Positions 22,779-30,888 of a stretch of DNA of 34,722 bases are shown in pieces. The notes under the pieces were generated by a model. The model did no database searches. It was not told the origin of the DNA and saw only the letters and a list, made by a program, of their open reading frames with translations. Numbering within the stretch: position 1 is the stretch's first letter; each line of letters opens with the position of its first letter. Origin of the DNA: a virus. Position numbers and translations under genes: made by a program. The stretch lies in IMG/VR virus record IMGVR_UViG_3300036772_000093, positions 1 through 34,722 of that record; one strand, 5' to 3'.

Positions 22779-23714
22779 ATGAACAAAACCGAAATTACGC
22801 AGATTATGCAGTCCTATTGCGCTGGCACGCTGCGTGCGAATGGACAGCAGGTCAACGTTGATGAGCAGGGCATTATCTTTGCTGATGATGTGATTGCGGT
22901 ATCAAAGAAGATTTACGAAAAGAAAATGCCGGTTCCGCAGGCGTTAACGCTTTTCCCGCAGGAATCCGATCTGACTGACGCGGATGAATGGTTTGAATAC
23001 CGCATGTATGACGCGCAAGGCATGGCCAAAATTATGGCCGCGTATGGTACAGATATGCCGATGATGACCGTAAAAGGCGAGGCCTTCATTGCGCGCATGT
23101 ATACAATCGGGCTGGGCTACGGCTGGACGTATAAAGAAATGTTGCAAGCGGCGAAAAAGGGCATTCCGCTTAAACAGATTGAAGGCACGCAGTGCCGCAA
23201 AATTCATGAGCGCACGGTCAGCAATCTGTTATGGAAGGGTAATGCGGAATACAACATTGTTGGTTTTTCTGACCATCCTAATATCCCGGAGGTGGCGGTT
23301 GCAGGTGGCTGGGCAGCGGCAGACGGTGACGCCGTCTGTGATGATGTGACGGCCATTATTTCCGCCGTCAACGGCACATCCGTTTTTGACGTAAATAAGT
23401 TTCAGGTGCCAGGGCAGGCATGGACGATTATGCAGAGTAAGCGTGTGCCGGATACAAGCGATACGGTGCTGTCATTCCTGCGCAAAGCGTTTCCTGAAGT
23501 CATCTTCAGCAAAAACACCGATTTAGATGCTGATGGTTCGTGTATGGCACTCGATATGAACGAAGAGAACTTCACGCAGGGTACGCCGGTACTCTTCCGC
23601 CAGCTGGCACCACAGCCAAAAGGCATTGATATTGCCGTACCGTGCATATCGATGACATGCGGCGTTATCGTTCGTCAGCCTTTGGCTGCGGCTAAATCGA
23701 CAAGGGTGGTGTAA
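22779..23714 (+). CDS. Major capsid protein (DUF2184 family)
   Basis: The 311-residue protein has the features of DUF2184 major capsid proteins. The segments 'PQALTLFPQESDLTDADEWFEY', split over the start of the lattice domain, and 'MYTIGLGYGWTYKEMLQAAK' (near residue 108) match, followed by 'ERTVSNLLWKGNAEYNIVGF', where phage capsids of this kind place their loop-bearing domain. A GGAAG ribosome-binding site precedes the ATG at 22779; the frame itself is open further left in another gene. It forms the icosahedral shell in its HK97-like fold, made and matured with the protease/scaffold upstream. Confidence 0.9.
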   Translation: MNKTEITQIMQSYCAGTLRANGQQVNVDEQGIIFADDVIAVSKKIYEKKMPVPQALTLFPQESDLTDADEWFEYRMYDAQGMAKIMAAYGTDMPMMTVKGEAFIARMYTIGLGYGWTYKEMLQAAKKGIPLKQIEGTQCRKIHERTVSNLLWKGNAEYNIVGFSDHPNIPEVAVAGGWAAADGDAVCDDVTAIISAVNGTSVFDVNKFQVPGQAWTIMQSKRVPDTSDTVLSFLRKAFPEVIFSKNTDLDADGSCMALDMNEENFTQGTPVLFRQLAPQPKGIDIAVPCISMTCGVIVRQPLAAAKSTRVV

Positions 23715-23716
23715 GT

Positions 23717-24082
23717 ATGTCCGCTAAAAACAAACCTCAAACAACGCAAGGAACGGCCAGCGTGTCAGAAACAACCCAGGCAACAACCAACGGCACCGCA
23801 TGGCTTGCCAACAAAACACAGCGCCCGATCCACATCATGCAGCGCGGCAGAGATGAGGATGGCAATAACCTTGCCAATATCCGCCTGTCAACAATGGGCG
23901 CTGTGCAGGTGGCGGAATCAACGCTCAAACTGGCAGGCGTGGCACAGCTACTGAAGAAAAAATCAGTCGTGCTGGTAACTGAAGCGCAGGCGAAGAAGCT
24001 AAACAAAGCGCATGACGCCGTTGTCAGCCAGCCTGAGCCAGAAGCGACCACAGAAGAGGAAGACGATGGTGACGACGATTAA
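23717..24082 (+). CDS. Hypothetical head protein (121 aa)
   Basis: The gene starts two bases after the capsid stop and overlaps the connector gene by 17 bases. The N-terminus is Thr- and Gln-rich and probably disordered. The middle holds 'ANIRLSTMGAVQVAESTL', and the C-terminus is a very acidic tail of Glu and Asp. I do not recognise a family. Similar small proteins lie after the capsid gene in related phages and may be minor head or connector components. Confidence 0.65.
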   Translation: MSAKNKPQTTQGTASVSETTQATTNGTAWLANKTQRPIHIMQRGRDEDGNNLANIRLSTMGAVQVAESTLKLAGVAQLLKKKSVVLVTEAQAKKLNKAHDAVVSQPEPEATTEEEDDGDDD

Positions 24083-24437
24083 AGAATGGTTAGCCATTCT
24101 TTTACCGGGTTACATCGTGGATGAGGGCGCTATTAGCGCCCTTTCTTCATTATGTATCAAGGTCTATGACCTTCAGGCGGCGGTAAATGATGGCTATGAG
24201 TTGAATTACCTGTTGGCGCTGTATATCGCGGCTAATCAGAGCTACGCGATTGAGGGCAATACCGGCAGTATCCGGGCAGTGAGCGGCAGGCGCGAAGGCA
24301 AGGTGTCCGTTACTTATGCAACGGGTAAAAATGGTTCCGTCCGGGCGGGCTGGAAAGGCACCTCGTTTGGCATTGATTTTCTGGACATCATGAAGGCGAG
24401 CCGGGGCGGGGCAATGCTGTTGGGTAGCGCATCATGA
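24066..24437 (+). CDS. Head-tail connector / adaptor protein (DUF4054-like)
   Basis: The 123-residue protein is helical at its start ('AISALSSLCIKVYDLQAAVN', then 'LNYLLALYIAANQSYAI'). It ends with a beta hairpin and 'LDIMKASRGGAMLLG', which resembles DUF4054 adaptor proteins binding beneath the portal. The ATG at 24066 lies inside the end of the preceding gene, and its stop overlaps the next start by 4 bases. The position between capsid and tail-completion genes supports an adaptor function. Confidence 0.75.
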   Translation: MVTTIKEWLAILLPGYIVDEGAISALSSLCIKVYDLQAAVNDGYELNYLLALYIAANQSYAIEGNTGSIRAVSGRREGKVSVTYATGKNGSVRAGWKGTSFGIDFLDIMKASRGGAMLLGSAS

Positions 24438-24922
24438 AGGGCGGTGCGCAGTTTAACACGATGGGCTTTGACCGGGTCATCCGTAAGAACATCAGCGCCC
24501 TGGCCGGGATAACCGTAAAAATCGGGATCCAGAAGGGCGCAACGGCCACGGGGGGTGGTCTTGTCGCGCCGTATGCGGCCAATAATAACTTTGGCACCAA
24601 AACCAAAGGTGGCAAAACCAAAATCCCGTCACGGCCATTCATGACGTATTCAGCGGACAGAATCGCGGACTGGATGGAAGCCGCCGCGTTTTATGAGGTA
24701 GTCAACGATGTCATCACCGGCAAGATAACCGCAGATGTGGCAGCGGGGCGCATCGGTTCAACAGCGGTTGAAATTACAAAAAGGACAATCCGCGATTCGG
24801 CGCTTTACAAACCAAATACGGAATACACGCTCGCCAGAAAACGCAAGAAAAAACAAGGTAATAGACCATTATTGGCTTCTGAAAGCTTATTTGGAAACGT
24901 TAAATTTGTGAGGGTGTCTTAA
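24434..24922 (+). CDS. Tail completion protein (HK97 gp10-like)
   Basis: The protein of 162 residues shows the 'SRPFMTYSADRI' block (near residue 66) typical of HK97 gp10-type and virion morphogenesis proteins. Before it come Gly-rich turns ('TKTKGGKTK') and afterwards a helical part with 'AVEITKRTIRDS'. These proteins finish the tail end or the neck. It overlaps the connector gene by 4 bases and the next gene by one. The function is inferred from the motif and from its place in the neck cluster. Confidence 0.75.
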   Translation: MKGGAQFNTMGFDRVIRKNISALAGITVKIGIQKGATATGGGLVAPYAANNNFGTKTKGGKTKIPSRPFMTYSADRIADWMEAAAFYEVVNDVITGKITADVAAGRIGSTAVEITKRTIRDSALYKPNTEYTLARKRKKKQGNRPLLASESLFGNVKFVRVS

Positions 24923-25272
24923 TGCGTCGTCAGGTTCAGGTAATGCAGCCGGTTAAGGGTGAGCTGGTGGCCGGTGTCTACAGGCAGGGCCATGAAAAGC
25001 CGTTTCCCGCAATGTTGAGCATGCAGCCCGCCAACGGCGGCGGCACGTTTAAAGAATATTTGACGGGTAGAAAAGTATCAGACTACATGGAAGCCATCGG
25101 GGAAGTTGACCTGAAGGCCACGGAAGAGGGCGAGCATAACGGCGCGCAGGTTATCTGCGGCGGTAAGACTTATGAAGTGGTTGACCGCCTCGAGTGGTTA
25201 AACGGCGTAATAAATCATTATGAATATTTGCTGTATTGCACCAGTACACAAAAGGAAAAGGTGAGTGGATGA
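24922..25272 (+). CDS. Putative neck/head-closure protein (116 aa)
   Basis: The gene shares its first base with the stop of the previous gene and has a GAGGGTG ribosome-binding site. The protein is beta-rich, with 'GKTYEVVDRLEWLNGVINHY' towards the C-terminus. This is the layout of small stopper or head-closure proteins, which commonly end in a strand pair containing '(Y/W)-V---W--G-I'. It lies between the tail completion and neck terminator genes. Its stop codon overlaps the following ATG (ATGA at 25269-25272). Confidence 0.65.
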   Translation: MRRQVQVMQPVKGELVAGVYRQGHEKPFPAMLSMQPANGGGTFKEYLTGRKVSDYMEAIGEVDLKATEEGEHNGAQVICGGKTYEVVDRLEWLNGVINHYEYLLYCTSTQKEKVSG

Positions 25273-26051
25273 ATACTGCAACGGTTAATTTACTGACCAC
25301 GGAAGGGGTAATTATTTACCCGTCATACCGCGCGGAAATCGGTGAATTTAACGAATCAGGCAACGTTAGTGAACTGGTTTTTACTCCGTATGACGGTGAC
25401 GCGCCACAGGCCGTGACCGCTGTGACAGTCACGTCAGAAGAGGGTGTTATCACTTTGCCGGTTGAGGTGCTGGTGTCAGTGGGAACGGTCATCAAATTTT
25501 CGCCTCGTAGCCTGACCAGTAACTCTGCCATCCCGCTGATTTTGCGCGGTGCGCCCTATTTTGCCGCCGTTCGCGCCCGACAAATGCTCGTCGAGCTTAT
25601 GGGCACGGACAATGCCGCCTATGCGCTGCAATCCATGCCTGAAGCGGATAAGGATTTTGCCATCATCTATGTCACGTCACACACGACAACCCCGTCAGAG
25701 ATTGACAGCGGGTTTGATGAGCTGGGCCGCTGGTACGATTTTAACGCCTGGGCGGAAGTATCAATCATCCGCAGCAGCGCAACCGCTATCCAGTATTTAC
25801 ACGACCTTGTCACCGTGCTTGAGACGCGGCGCGGCTATTACTGGCAGTTTGAAAAGGGTTTCGATTTAGTCAGGTCGCAAGCAGTGTCTAACAATTCCCC
25901 GCTTATAAATAATCTCGGCTATCAGCAGCAGGCTGAAGTTGTTTTGTCGTTCGCGTTTGTCTATCGCCATTACGAGCCAGAAGGCTGGATTGGTCAGGCA
26001 AAAGTTAGTGACGACTTAGCGCACGTTGAACTAATACGAGAAGGGGAATAA
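25269..26051 (+). CDS. Neck terminator protein
   Basis: The 260-residue protein ends with the conserved pattern of phage neck terminator proteins (LIC_12616 group). 'YWQFEKGFDLVRSQAV' is followed by 'NNSPLINNLGYQQQAEVVL' and 'FAFVYRHYEPEGWIG'. These proteins cap the top of the tail. The N-terminal 90 residues are beta-rich and not typical. The ATG at 25269 is coupled to the stop of the previous gene. The sheath gene follows at two bases. A copy of the GGGTA-N6-TACCC motif falls within this gene at 25306-25321. Confidence 0.8.
   Translation: MNTATVNLLTTEGVIIYPSYRAEIGEFNESGNVSELVFTPYDGDAPQAVTAVTVTSEEGVITLPVEVLVSVGTVIKFSPRSLTSNSAIPLILRGAPYFAAVRARQMLVELMGTDNAAYALQSMPEADKDFAIIYVTSHTTTPSEIDSGFDELGRWYDFNAWAEVSIIRSSATAIQYLHDLVTVLETRRGYYWQFEKGFDLVRSQAVSNNSPLINNLGYQQQAEVVLSFAFVYRHYEPEGWIGQAKVSDDLAHVELIREGE
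25306..25321. promoter_or_regulatory. Intragenic copy of the GGGTA-N6-TACCC palindrome
   Basis: GGGTA (25306-25310), six bases, TACCC (25317-25321) is an exact match to the operator core but lies inside a structural gene, 37 bases after its start. It could be a weak or auxiliary site for the same regulator, or coincidence. Confidence 0.35.
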
Positions 26052-26053
26052 GG

Positions 26054-27412
26054 ATGGCAGACTTGCGCCGCCTGTTTAATATCTCAATCACCAGACAGAC
26101 CAAAGCAGCCTCCTACGGCACCTTTGGTGTGGGGCTTGAGATGTCACCCGCGCCTGGATTTTACGGCGTGACTATTGAAAATTTTGAAAGCATCACGATG
26201 GATGATGTATCAAAAACTGTTAAGGCCTACACGCTTTACGATGATGTCATTGACGACGGCGTAAAAGGTGCCGCGCTTAAAGCGGCCAACGCTTACTTTG
26301 CGCAATCGCCCACGCCAGACACGCTTGTCATTGCGGATATTTCCGGGGCGTTCGAGTCCGTGGCCATTCTGCTTAACGGGGAGGATTCCGGCGTAGAAAA
26401 CGTTGTTGCAGCAGTGGCTACGGTAGTGAATAAAGAGGTGCTCACTGCGACTTTTGACGGCACGGTGTGGACAGGAGAGGCCGCAGCAAACATCACCGCT
26501 GACGAAAATGACCCGTTGAAATATCAGGTAACGGGGCGCGTAGTGTTTGTTGCTGGGGCTGACGTGTCCGTGGGTTATTCAGACGTTAAACCGGATTCCT
26601 TCACTGACGTTATCACCGATATTCGCCATCAAAATGACGACTGGTTTATGTCGTTTACCACGTCGCGCAACCCTGCGTTATTGACTCAGATTGCAGACTG
26701 GACAGAAGCGCAGATTAATAAAATGGCGGCGCTAATTGACGATGGCGGCGCGGTCTATAGTTCGGATCCTAAGTGGCCGGCAGGCGGCATCACACAGTAT
26801 CTTTTCGATAAGGCGCTGGCGGGTAGTTTTGCAGTCACGACGCGTATTGAATCCAATTATCTAGATGCCGCATTAGCAGGCCGTTGTCTGACAATGCAAC
26901 CGGGGTCTGAGACATGGGCGCTTAAGCCATTGTCCGCCGTTGTGGCGGATAATTTCACAGAAACGGATTATCAGACGATTAAAGCCATTAACGGCAACAC
27001 GTTTGAGAACTACGGTTCGGGCGTAGTCGTCACGTACCCTGGCACCTGCGGTGACGGCGAGGCTATTGAAGTCGTGCGTTTTTGCTATTGGCTTGCTGAC
27101 TACATTCAAAAAAATCTGGCCACGATGGCCATCAATCAAAAGAAAATTCCGTATGCGCCATCAGGGATTGAAATGGTTTGCATGAATATCGAGTCCAGTT
27201 TGAAAACCGGCCAGGACAATGGCGGCATTATGGAAAGTTTCTCAAACGGCACTGACTATGTGCGCGGGTTTACTGTTACCCGACCGACAATGCAGCAAAT
27301 CACCGCAGCACAGCAGATAAAAGGCAATTTGTCTGTCCCGTTCAATTTTTACCTGAGCTATGCCATCAAGCACGTTGACGGCATCGGCACTGCGTTAACC
27401 TGGGGGATGTAA
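26054..27412 (+). CDS. Tail sheath protein (DUF3383 family)
   Basis: The 452-residue protein fits the DUF3383 sheath-like family. It starts with 'LFNISITRQTKAASYGTFG', has a central 'WFMSFTTSRNPALLTQIADW' region, and ends in 'AQQIKGNLSVPFNFYLSYAI', which resembles the C-terminal strand exchanged between sheath subunits. Sheath subunits surround the tube and contract on infection, so this gene shows that the phage is a myovirus. The tube gene follows after 3 bases, as is usual. The ribosome-binding site lies in the purine-rich stretch before the ATG. Confidence 0.9.
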   Translation: MADLRRLFNISITRQTKAASYGTFGVGLEMSPAPGFYGVTIENFESITMDDVSKTVKAYTLYDDVIDDGVKGAALKAANAYFAQSPTPDTLVIADISGAFESVAILLNGEDSGVENVVAAVATVVNKEVLTATFDGTVWTGEAAANITADENDPLKYQVTGRVVFVAGADVSVGYSDVKPDSFTDVITDIRHQNDDWFMSFTTSRNPALLTQIADWTEAQINKMAALIDDGGAVYSSDPKWPAGGITQYLFDKALAGSFAVTTRIESNYLDAALAGRCLTMQPGSETWALKPLSAVVADNFTETDYQTIKAINGNTFENYGSGVVVTYPGTCGDGEAIEVVRFCYWLADYIQKNLATMAINQKKIPYAPSGIEMVCMNIESSLKTGQDNGGIMESFSNGTDYVRGFTVTRPTMQQITAAQQIKGNLSVPFNFYLSYAIKHVDGIGTALTWGM

Positions 27413-27415
27413 ATA

Positions 27416-27829
27416 ATGGGAAGCTATCTGGGAAACCAAAACCCCAAAGACTGGATTTTAACGGCAAGTCTTGCGCCGGTATATGGCTTTGCGAAAGACA
27501 GCAATATCGAGCTGGAATTACGTGAAGACGCCGTTGACGCTGACAGCGGCATCCAGGGCGACTGGGTGTTTGTTGAAAAAAATGACGGGTCATCAACGGT
27601 GAAATTTACCCTTTACCGTAATTCCGCCTCAAACGGCATGTTACATGCGCTATTGAAAACGCGTTCTGTTTTCCCTGTGACATTGACCAATATCCGTAAT
27701 AAGACCGTTCACACACTGCCCTATACGATGATTCAAAAGCAGCCCAAAGACGGGAACAACGGCGGCGCTAATGCCAATACGCTTGAATGGACGCTTATTG
27801 CTGGCGAAACGGATTCCACTATTATCTAA
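27416..27829 (+). CDS. Tail tube protein (DUF3277 family)
   Basis: The 137-residue protein follows the sheath gene immediately and has the size and layout of DUF3277 tube proteins. Its first strand pair is followed by 'GDWVFVEKNDGSSTVKFTL', and 'GMLHALLKTRSVFPVTL' in the middle and 'TLEWTLIAGE' at the end are typical of the family. Hexameric rings of it stack to form the inner tube. It lies between the sheath and the tail assembly chaperone, as expected. Confidence 0.88.
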   Translation: MGSYLGNQNPKDWILTASLAPVYGFAKDSNIELELREDAVDADSGIQGDWVFVEKNDGSSTVKFTLYRNSASNGMLHALLKTRSVFPVTLTNIRNKTVHTLPYTMIQKQPKDGNNGGANANTLEWTLIAGETDSTII

Positions 27830-27839
27830 GGCTATATAA

Positions 27840-28325
27840 ATGTCTGAAATGTTGAGAGAAATCAGCGCCAATGGGCGTAAATTTAATATTGCAAAAATGA
27901 GTGCCTTTGATGCCATCCATTTTAAGTTGCGCATTATGGAGATTATCGCCAGGCACGGTATTAACGCGTCAGGGTCGATGATGGAGGCGGCGGGGCGTGT
28001 ATTTACTTTGCTTAATCGTGAAGACCATGACGAGATCCTTTTCACCTTGCTTAGAACTTCACAGGTGCAATGCCTGGACAATGAAATGATGCTGGAAGAC
28101 TGGGGCGCACTTAATGCCACCTTTGGTGCCGATAGCATCGCGGATGTTTACCTTGTGGCGCTGGAGTGCGTTAAATTTAGCGTTGCGCCGGTAGCCGAAG
28201 GGTTAAAAAAAAATATTGGTCTGGACGTGTCGATGGACATTCAGAGCAGCGTGCGCGGATTGTTAGGCAGTTGGCTGAAAACCTTGACCCCGCCGTCAGA
28301 GCCGAAATCACAATCTGGCGAGTAA
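27840..28325 (+). CDS. Tail assembly chaperone, short form (G)
   Basis: The 161-residue protein is the unshifted product of the tail chaperone gene before the tape measure. It is mostly helical ('FDAIHFKLRIMEIIARHG', 'VFTLLNREDHDEILFTLL'). The same reading frame carries a run of nine A at 28205-28213, where some ribosomes should slip by -1 and continue to 28465. By analogy with lambda G and GT, this product coats the tape measure protein during tail assembly and is not part of the virion. It has an AAGG ribosome-binding site about ten bases upstream. Confidence 0.82.
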   Translation: MSEMLREISANGRKFNIAKMSAFDAIHFKLRIMEIIARHGINASGSMMEAAGRVFTLLNREDHDEILFTLLRTSQVQCLDNEMMLEDWGALNATFGADSIADVYLVALECVKFSVAPVAEGLKKNIGLDVSMDIQSSVRGLLGSWLKTLTPPSEPKSQSGE

Positions 28326-28465
28326 TACAATCAGGCCTGATTTCCTACGACGCTGTGAAATCAGGCCTTGCTTCCTTCGATGACATCATGCGCGCCGCCG
28401 CAGTCTTAGAGTTCGATTCCGCTGTATCTGCGGCCATTTCCAACGCCGAGCAACCCAAAAAATGA
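27840..28465 (+). CDS. Tail assembly chaperone, -1 frameshift fusion (GT)
   Basis: The first part is read in the frame of 27840, and the remainder in the -1 frame. The slippery heptamer is A-AAA-AAA at 28205-28211, in the correct register (codons AAA at 28206 and 28209). After slippage, translation continues from codon 28211 without a stop until TGA at 28463-28465, giving about 208 residues. The -1 frame contains 'VRAEITIWRVIQSGLISYDA', which looks like a genuine T domain. It overlaps the tape measure start by 4 bases. The T part has no strong start of its own; its only candidate is TTG at 28271. Confidence 0.8.
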
Positions 28466-30432
28466 CAGAACAAACAAAAGAGCTAGTCACGAAAGTTGAC
28501 GTACAACCTGACCTTGCCGGGTTGATTGCATTCGAAAATGAAATTGACCGCGCCATCAGCAAAGTTAAACAGCTGGATAGCGCGATTAAGCGGGTTGGAG
28601 AGCTGCGCCCGGCAAGCCGATATTCTCCCCCGGTGAACAATCCAGGCGCGACAGCTGCCGCCGCTGGGCTGTCTGCCGGGTTGGGTGCAAATCTGGTTAA
28701 TCGTGGCGCGTTGGGGCCGCTGGTGCGCAAGGCATCGCAGGATGTCGCTAAAAACGCAGCGCAGACCGCAGCCACGGGCGTTAACCTTGCGATTGAAGAT
28801 ATGCGCGGGCGCATGATATCTGGCCGTGGGATGGGGCTATTGGGCGGGGCTGGTACTGCTACGGGGGGCGGGGCGGGATTTCCAGCCCTGGCTGGTGGTG
28901 CTGGTGGAATTGGCGGGAACCGGGGTGGTTTTTCGCTTTTTGGTGATGAGGGGCCGCGCAAAATTAGTGGCCTCGATTTAAACGGCACAGACTGGAATAA
29001 GGCAGCAGGCGGGAAGGTAACCCGCGCCGCAGGTAGTCAGGGGAGCGGCCTTAAAATGCCTGACATGATGGCCGGTGCTGCCGCTGCGGTAGGGTTATCG
29101 ATGGGGCTAAATGCCGTTGCAGACAGCATGGACAGGATCCAGTCGAGCGAGGCACAGCTTGAACGTCTGCCGCAGACCATCGGCAGTAGCAAAGATGCCT
29201 ACATAGCTCTTAATGCAGCTGCAACCGACGTGCGCAGCAACGGTGACGCATTTATCACCACGTATACGAATATGGCCACAGCTACAGAGAAGTTGCATTT
29301 AAGCCAGGCGGAAACCATCAAATCAACACAGGGCATGGTAAGCGCCTTACAACTGGGTGGCGGAAGCAAGGTTGCAATTGATAATGCGCTTTACCAGATG
29401 GGCCAGGCTTTTTCATCTGACCGATTCGGCGGAGATGAATTTCGGTCATTTATGGAGGCCATCGGCACGCAGGCACCAGAGGTGGCCAAAGCATTTGGCA
29501 CCGATGTCGCAGGCCTGCGCAAAATGTCTGAAGCGGGAAAGCTGACCGCAGAAACAATGGTCAAGGCGTTTGCATCTATGGCTGATAAAAACATGGATAT
29601 GCTTAATAAACAGGGCTGGACGTGGGGGCAGGTCACAACAGTCATGAAAAATGATTGGGACAGTTTCTTAGCTACAGCAACACAAAATGGGGAGTGGTCA
29701 CACCTTATGTCATGGGTGGCCACAAACGTTATTCCAGTGTTCAAAAGCGCAGAAAAAGGCGTTGCTAAGTTCTGGAACACGACAACGGATGAGAGCAAGT
29801 CCAGCATACTGATTGGCATTCTGGGTGCCATTGGTGCCGCCTTTGTCGCCCTGGCAATCCCGGTGTTGGCGGCAACATGGCCATTTTTGGCCGTGGGTGC
29901 GGCGGTGTTCCTTCTTTATGAGTTATTCCAGGAGTTTAAGCACTGGATGGACGGCAGCGCTAAAACGATTTTTGATAGTCTGTTTGGTGCGTTTGATGAG
30001 TTTGAAAAGCGCTACCCGACGATAATTAAGGGCTTAAAGCTGTTGGCTGACGCGATGAAATCCACAAGTAGCGATGTTCCAAATGATATTACCGTGGGGG
30101 ATTTACGGAAAGAAAAAGGCTTACCAGCAAAAGACACTGATAATGGTGATGCAGAGGAGGGCAAAAAGACAGGGGCTCTTGATGTGGTTGAGTGGTTTCT
30201 GAATGATATAATGACGATACCGCAGCAGCTTAAAGACCTCCCTATGTTGCCGCCAGCGTTGACCCATAGCGCACCAGTGAAGCAAACCACAATCACCAAT
30301 AGTGGAAACACGACAATCACTGTGGCCACGCCTGAAGACGCCGCAGCGGTAGCCAATAGTCGGGACAAAGCGTTTGTTGGGCAGGTTAACGGCGGACTTG
30401 ATAATATGGCTGAAGGTGGCGGGTATTTATAG
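28462..30432 (+). CDS. Tape measure protein
   Basis: The 656-residue protein contains the tape measure domain of about 190 residues (210-400): 'LERLPQTIGSSKDAYIAL', 'TEKLHLSQAETIKSTQGMVS', then 'DRFGGDEFRSFMEAIG' and 'MDMLNKQGWTWGQV'. Gly/Ala-rich linkers precede it. A long hydrophobic region near residues 450-490 may enter the membrane during DNA ejection. Its length sets tail length, here a fairly short tail. It starts in a 4-base overlap with the chaperone fusion gene. A moron gene follows it. Confidence 0.93.
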   Translation: MTEQTKELVTKVDVQPDLAGLIAFENEIDRAISKVKQLDSAIKRVGELRPASRYSPPVNNPGATAAAAGLSAGLGANLVNRGALGPLVRKASQDVAKNAAQTAATGVNLAIEDMRGRMISGRGMGLLGGAGTATGGGAGFPALAGGAGGIGGNRGGFSLFGDEGPRKISGLDLNGTDWNKAAGGKVTRAAGSQGSGLKMPDMMAGAAAAVGLSMGLNAVADSMDRIQSSEAQLERLPQTIGSSKDAYIALNAAATDVRSNGDAFITTYTNMATATEKLHLSQAETIKSTQGMVSALQLGGGSKVAIDNALYQMGQAFSSDRFGGDEFRSFMEAIGTQAPEVAKAFGTDVAGLRKMSEAGKLTAETMVKAFASMADKNMDMLNKQGWTWGQVTTVMKNDWDSFLATATQNGEWSHLMSWVATNVIPVFKSAEKGVAKFWNTTTDESKSSILIGILGAIGAAFVALAIPVLAATWPFLAVGAAVFLLYELFQEFKHWMDGSAKTIFDSLFGAFDEFEKRYPTIIKGLKLLADAMKSTSSDVPNDITVGDLRKEKGLPAKDTDNGDAEEGKKTGALDVVEWFLNDIMTIPQQLKDLPMLPPALTHSAPVKQTTITNSGNTTITVATPEDAAAVANSRDKAFVGQVNGGLDNMAEGGGYL

Positions 30433-30437
30433 GGCCG

Positions 30438-30466
30438 TTTATATGGTTTTAATTTCTCGATATAAT
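30438..30466 (+). promoter_or_regulatory. Promoter of the DUF4282 moron gene
   Basis: TTTATA at 30438-30443 and a perfect TATAAT at 30461-30466 are separated by 17 bases. The pair lies just after the tape measure stop and 20 bases before the ATG at 30486. It would allow the moron to be expressed in the lysogen independently of the late genes. Confidence 0.6.
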
Positions 30467-30485
30467 AAATAAGGAAGTGCGCGCA

Positions 30486-30827
30486 ATGAAATTGTTAAGT
30501 TTTGAGGAAATGATTACACCAAAGATTTTAACCAGTCTTTACAGTCTGACTACGCTTTTAGGGATTGTTTTTGCTGTTATCGGCCTATTCACTGGATTCT
30601 TAAAGAGTTCGATTATCTTGATAATTGCGGTTGTTTTTAATCGCGTATTTTTTGAATTTATCATTGTTACCTTTAAAAACAATGAGTACCTGAAAGACAA
30701 CAACGATTATTTGAAGCGCATTGCTGAAGCGCTGGAAGGTTGCGAAAAAAATCACGCCGGGTCGATTAATACCCGTGAAGATATCGGGGTTTCACCACTT
30801 AGCGAAAGGTCACAAGACAAGCAATAA
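30486..30827 (+). CDS. DUF4282 membrane protein (moron)
   Basis: The 113-residue protein fits DUF4282: 'FEEMITPKILTSLYSLTTLL' begins the first membrane segment (about 10-38), a second follows at about 42-62, and 'FIIVTFKNNEYLKD' closes the domain. The C-terminal 40 residues are polar and probably cytoplasmic. AAGGAAG lies eight bases before the ATG. It sits between tail genes with its own promoter and its own terminator, the classic arrangement of a moron. DUF4282 proteins are small inner-membrane proteins of unknown role; a lysogen trait or a late membrane function are both possible. Confidence 0.78.
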   Translation: MKLLSFEEMITPKILTSLYSLTTLLGIVFAVIGLFTGFLKSSIILIIAVVFNRVFFEFIIVTFKNNEYLKDNNDYLKRIAEALEGCEKNHAGSINTREDIGVSPLSERSQDKQ

Positions 30828-30850
30828 TAAGGCGTCATCAAACACCCTAG

Positions 30851-30877
30851 AATCCACCTTAACCGGTGGATTTTTTT
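30851..30877 (+). terminator. Terminator after the moron gene
   Basis: AATCCACC (30851-30858) and GGTGGATT (30865-30872) form an 8-bp stem with a 6-base loop, and the stem runs into seven T. It lies only 12 bases before the next baseplate gene, so late transcripts must read through it or start again nearby. Confidence 0.85.
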
Positions 30878-30888
30878 ATGGGTGAAAT

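Noticed and set aside
28386-28988. Open frame of 200 codons on the minus strand over the tape measure start
   Set aside because: It mirrors a Gly/Ala-rich region of the tape measure gene and is low-complexity Pro/Ala/Arg sequence.
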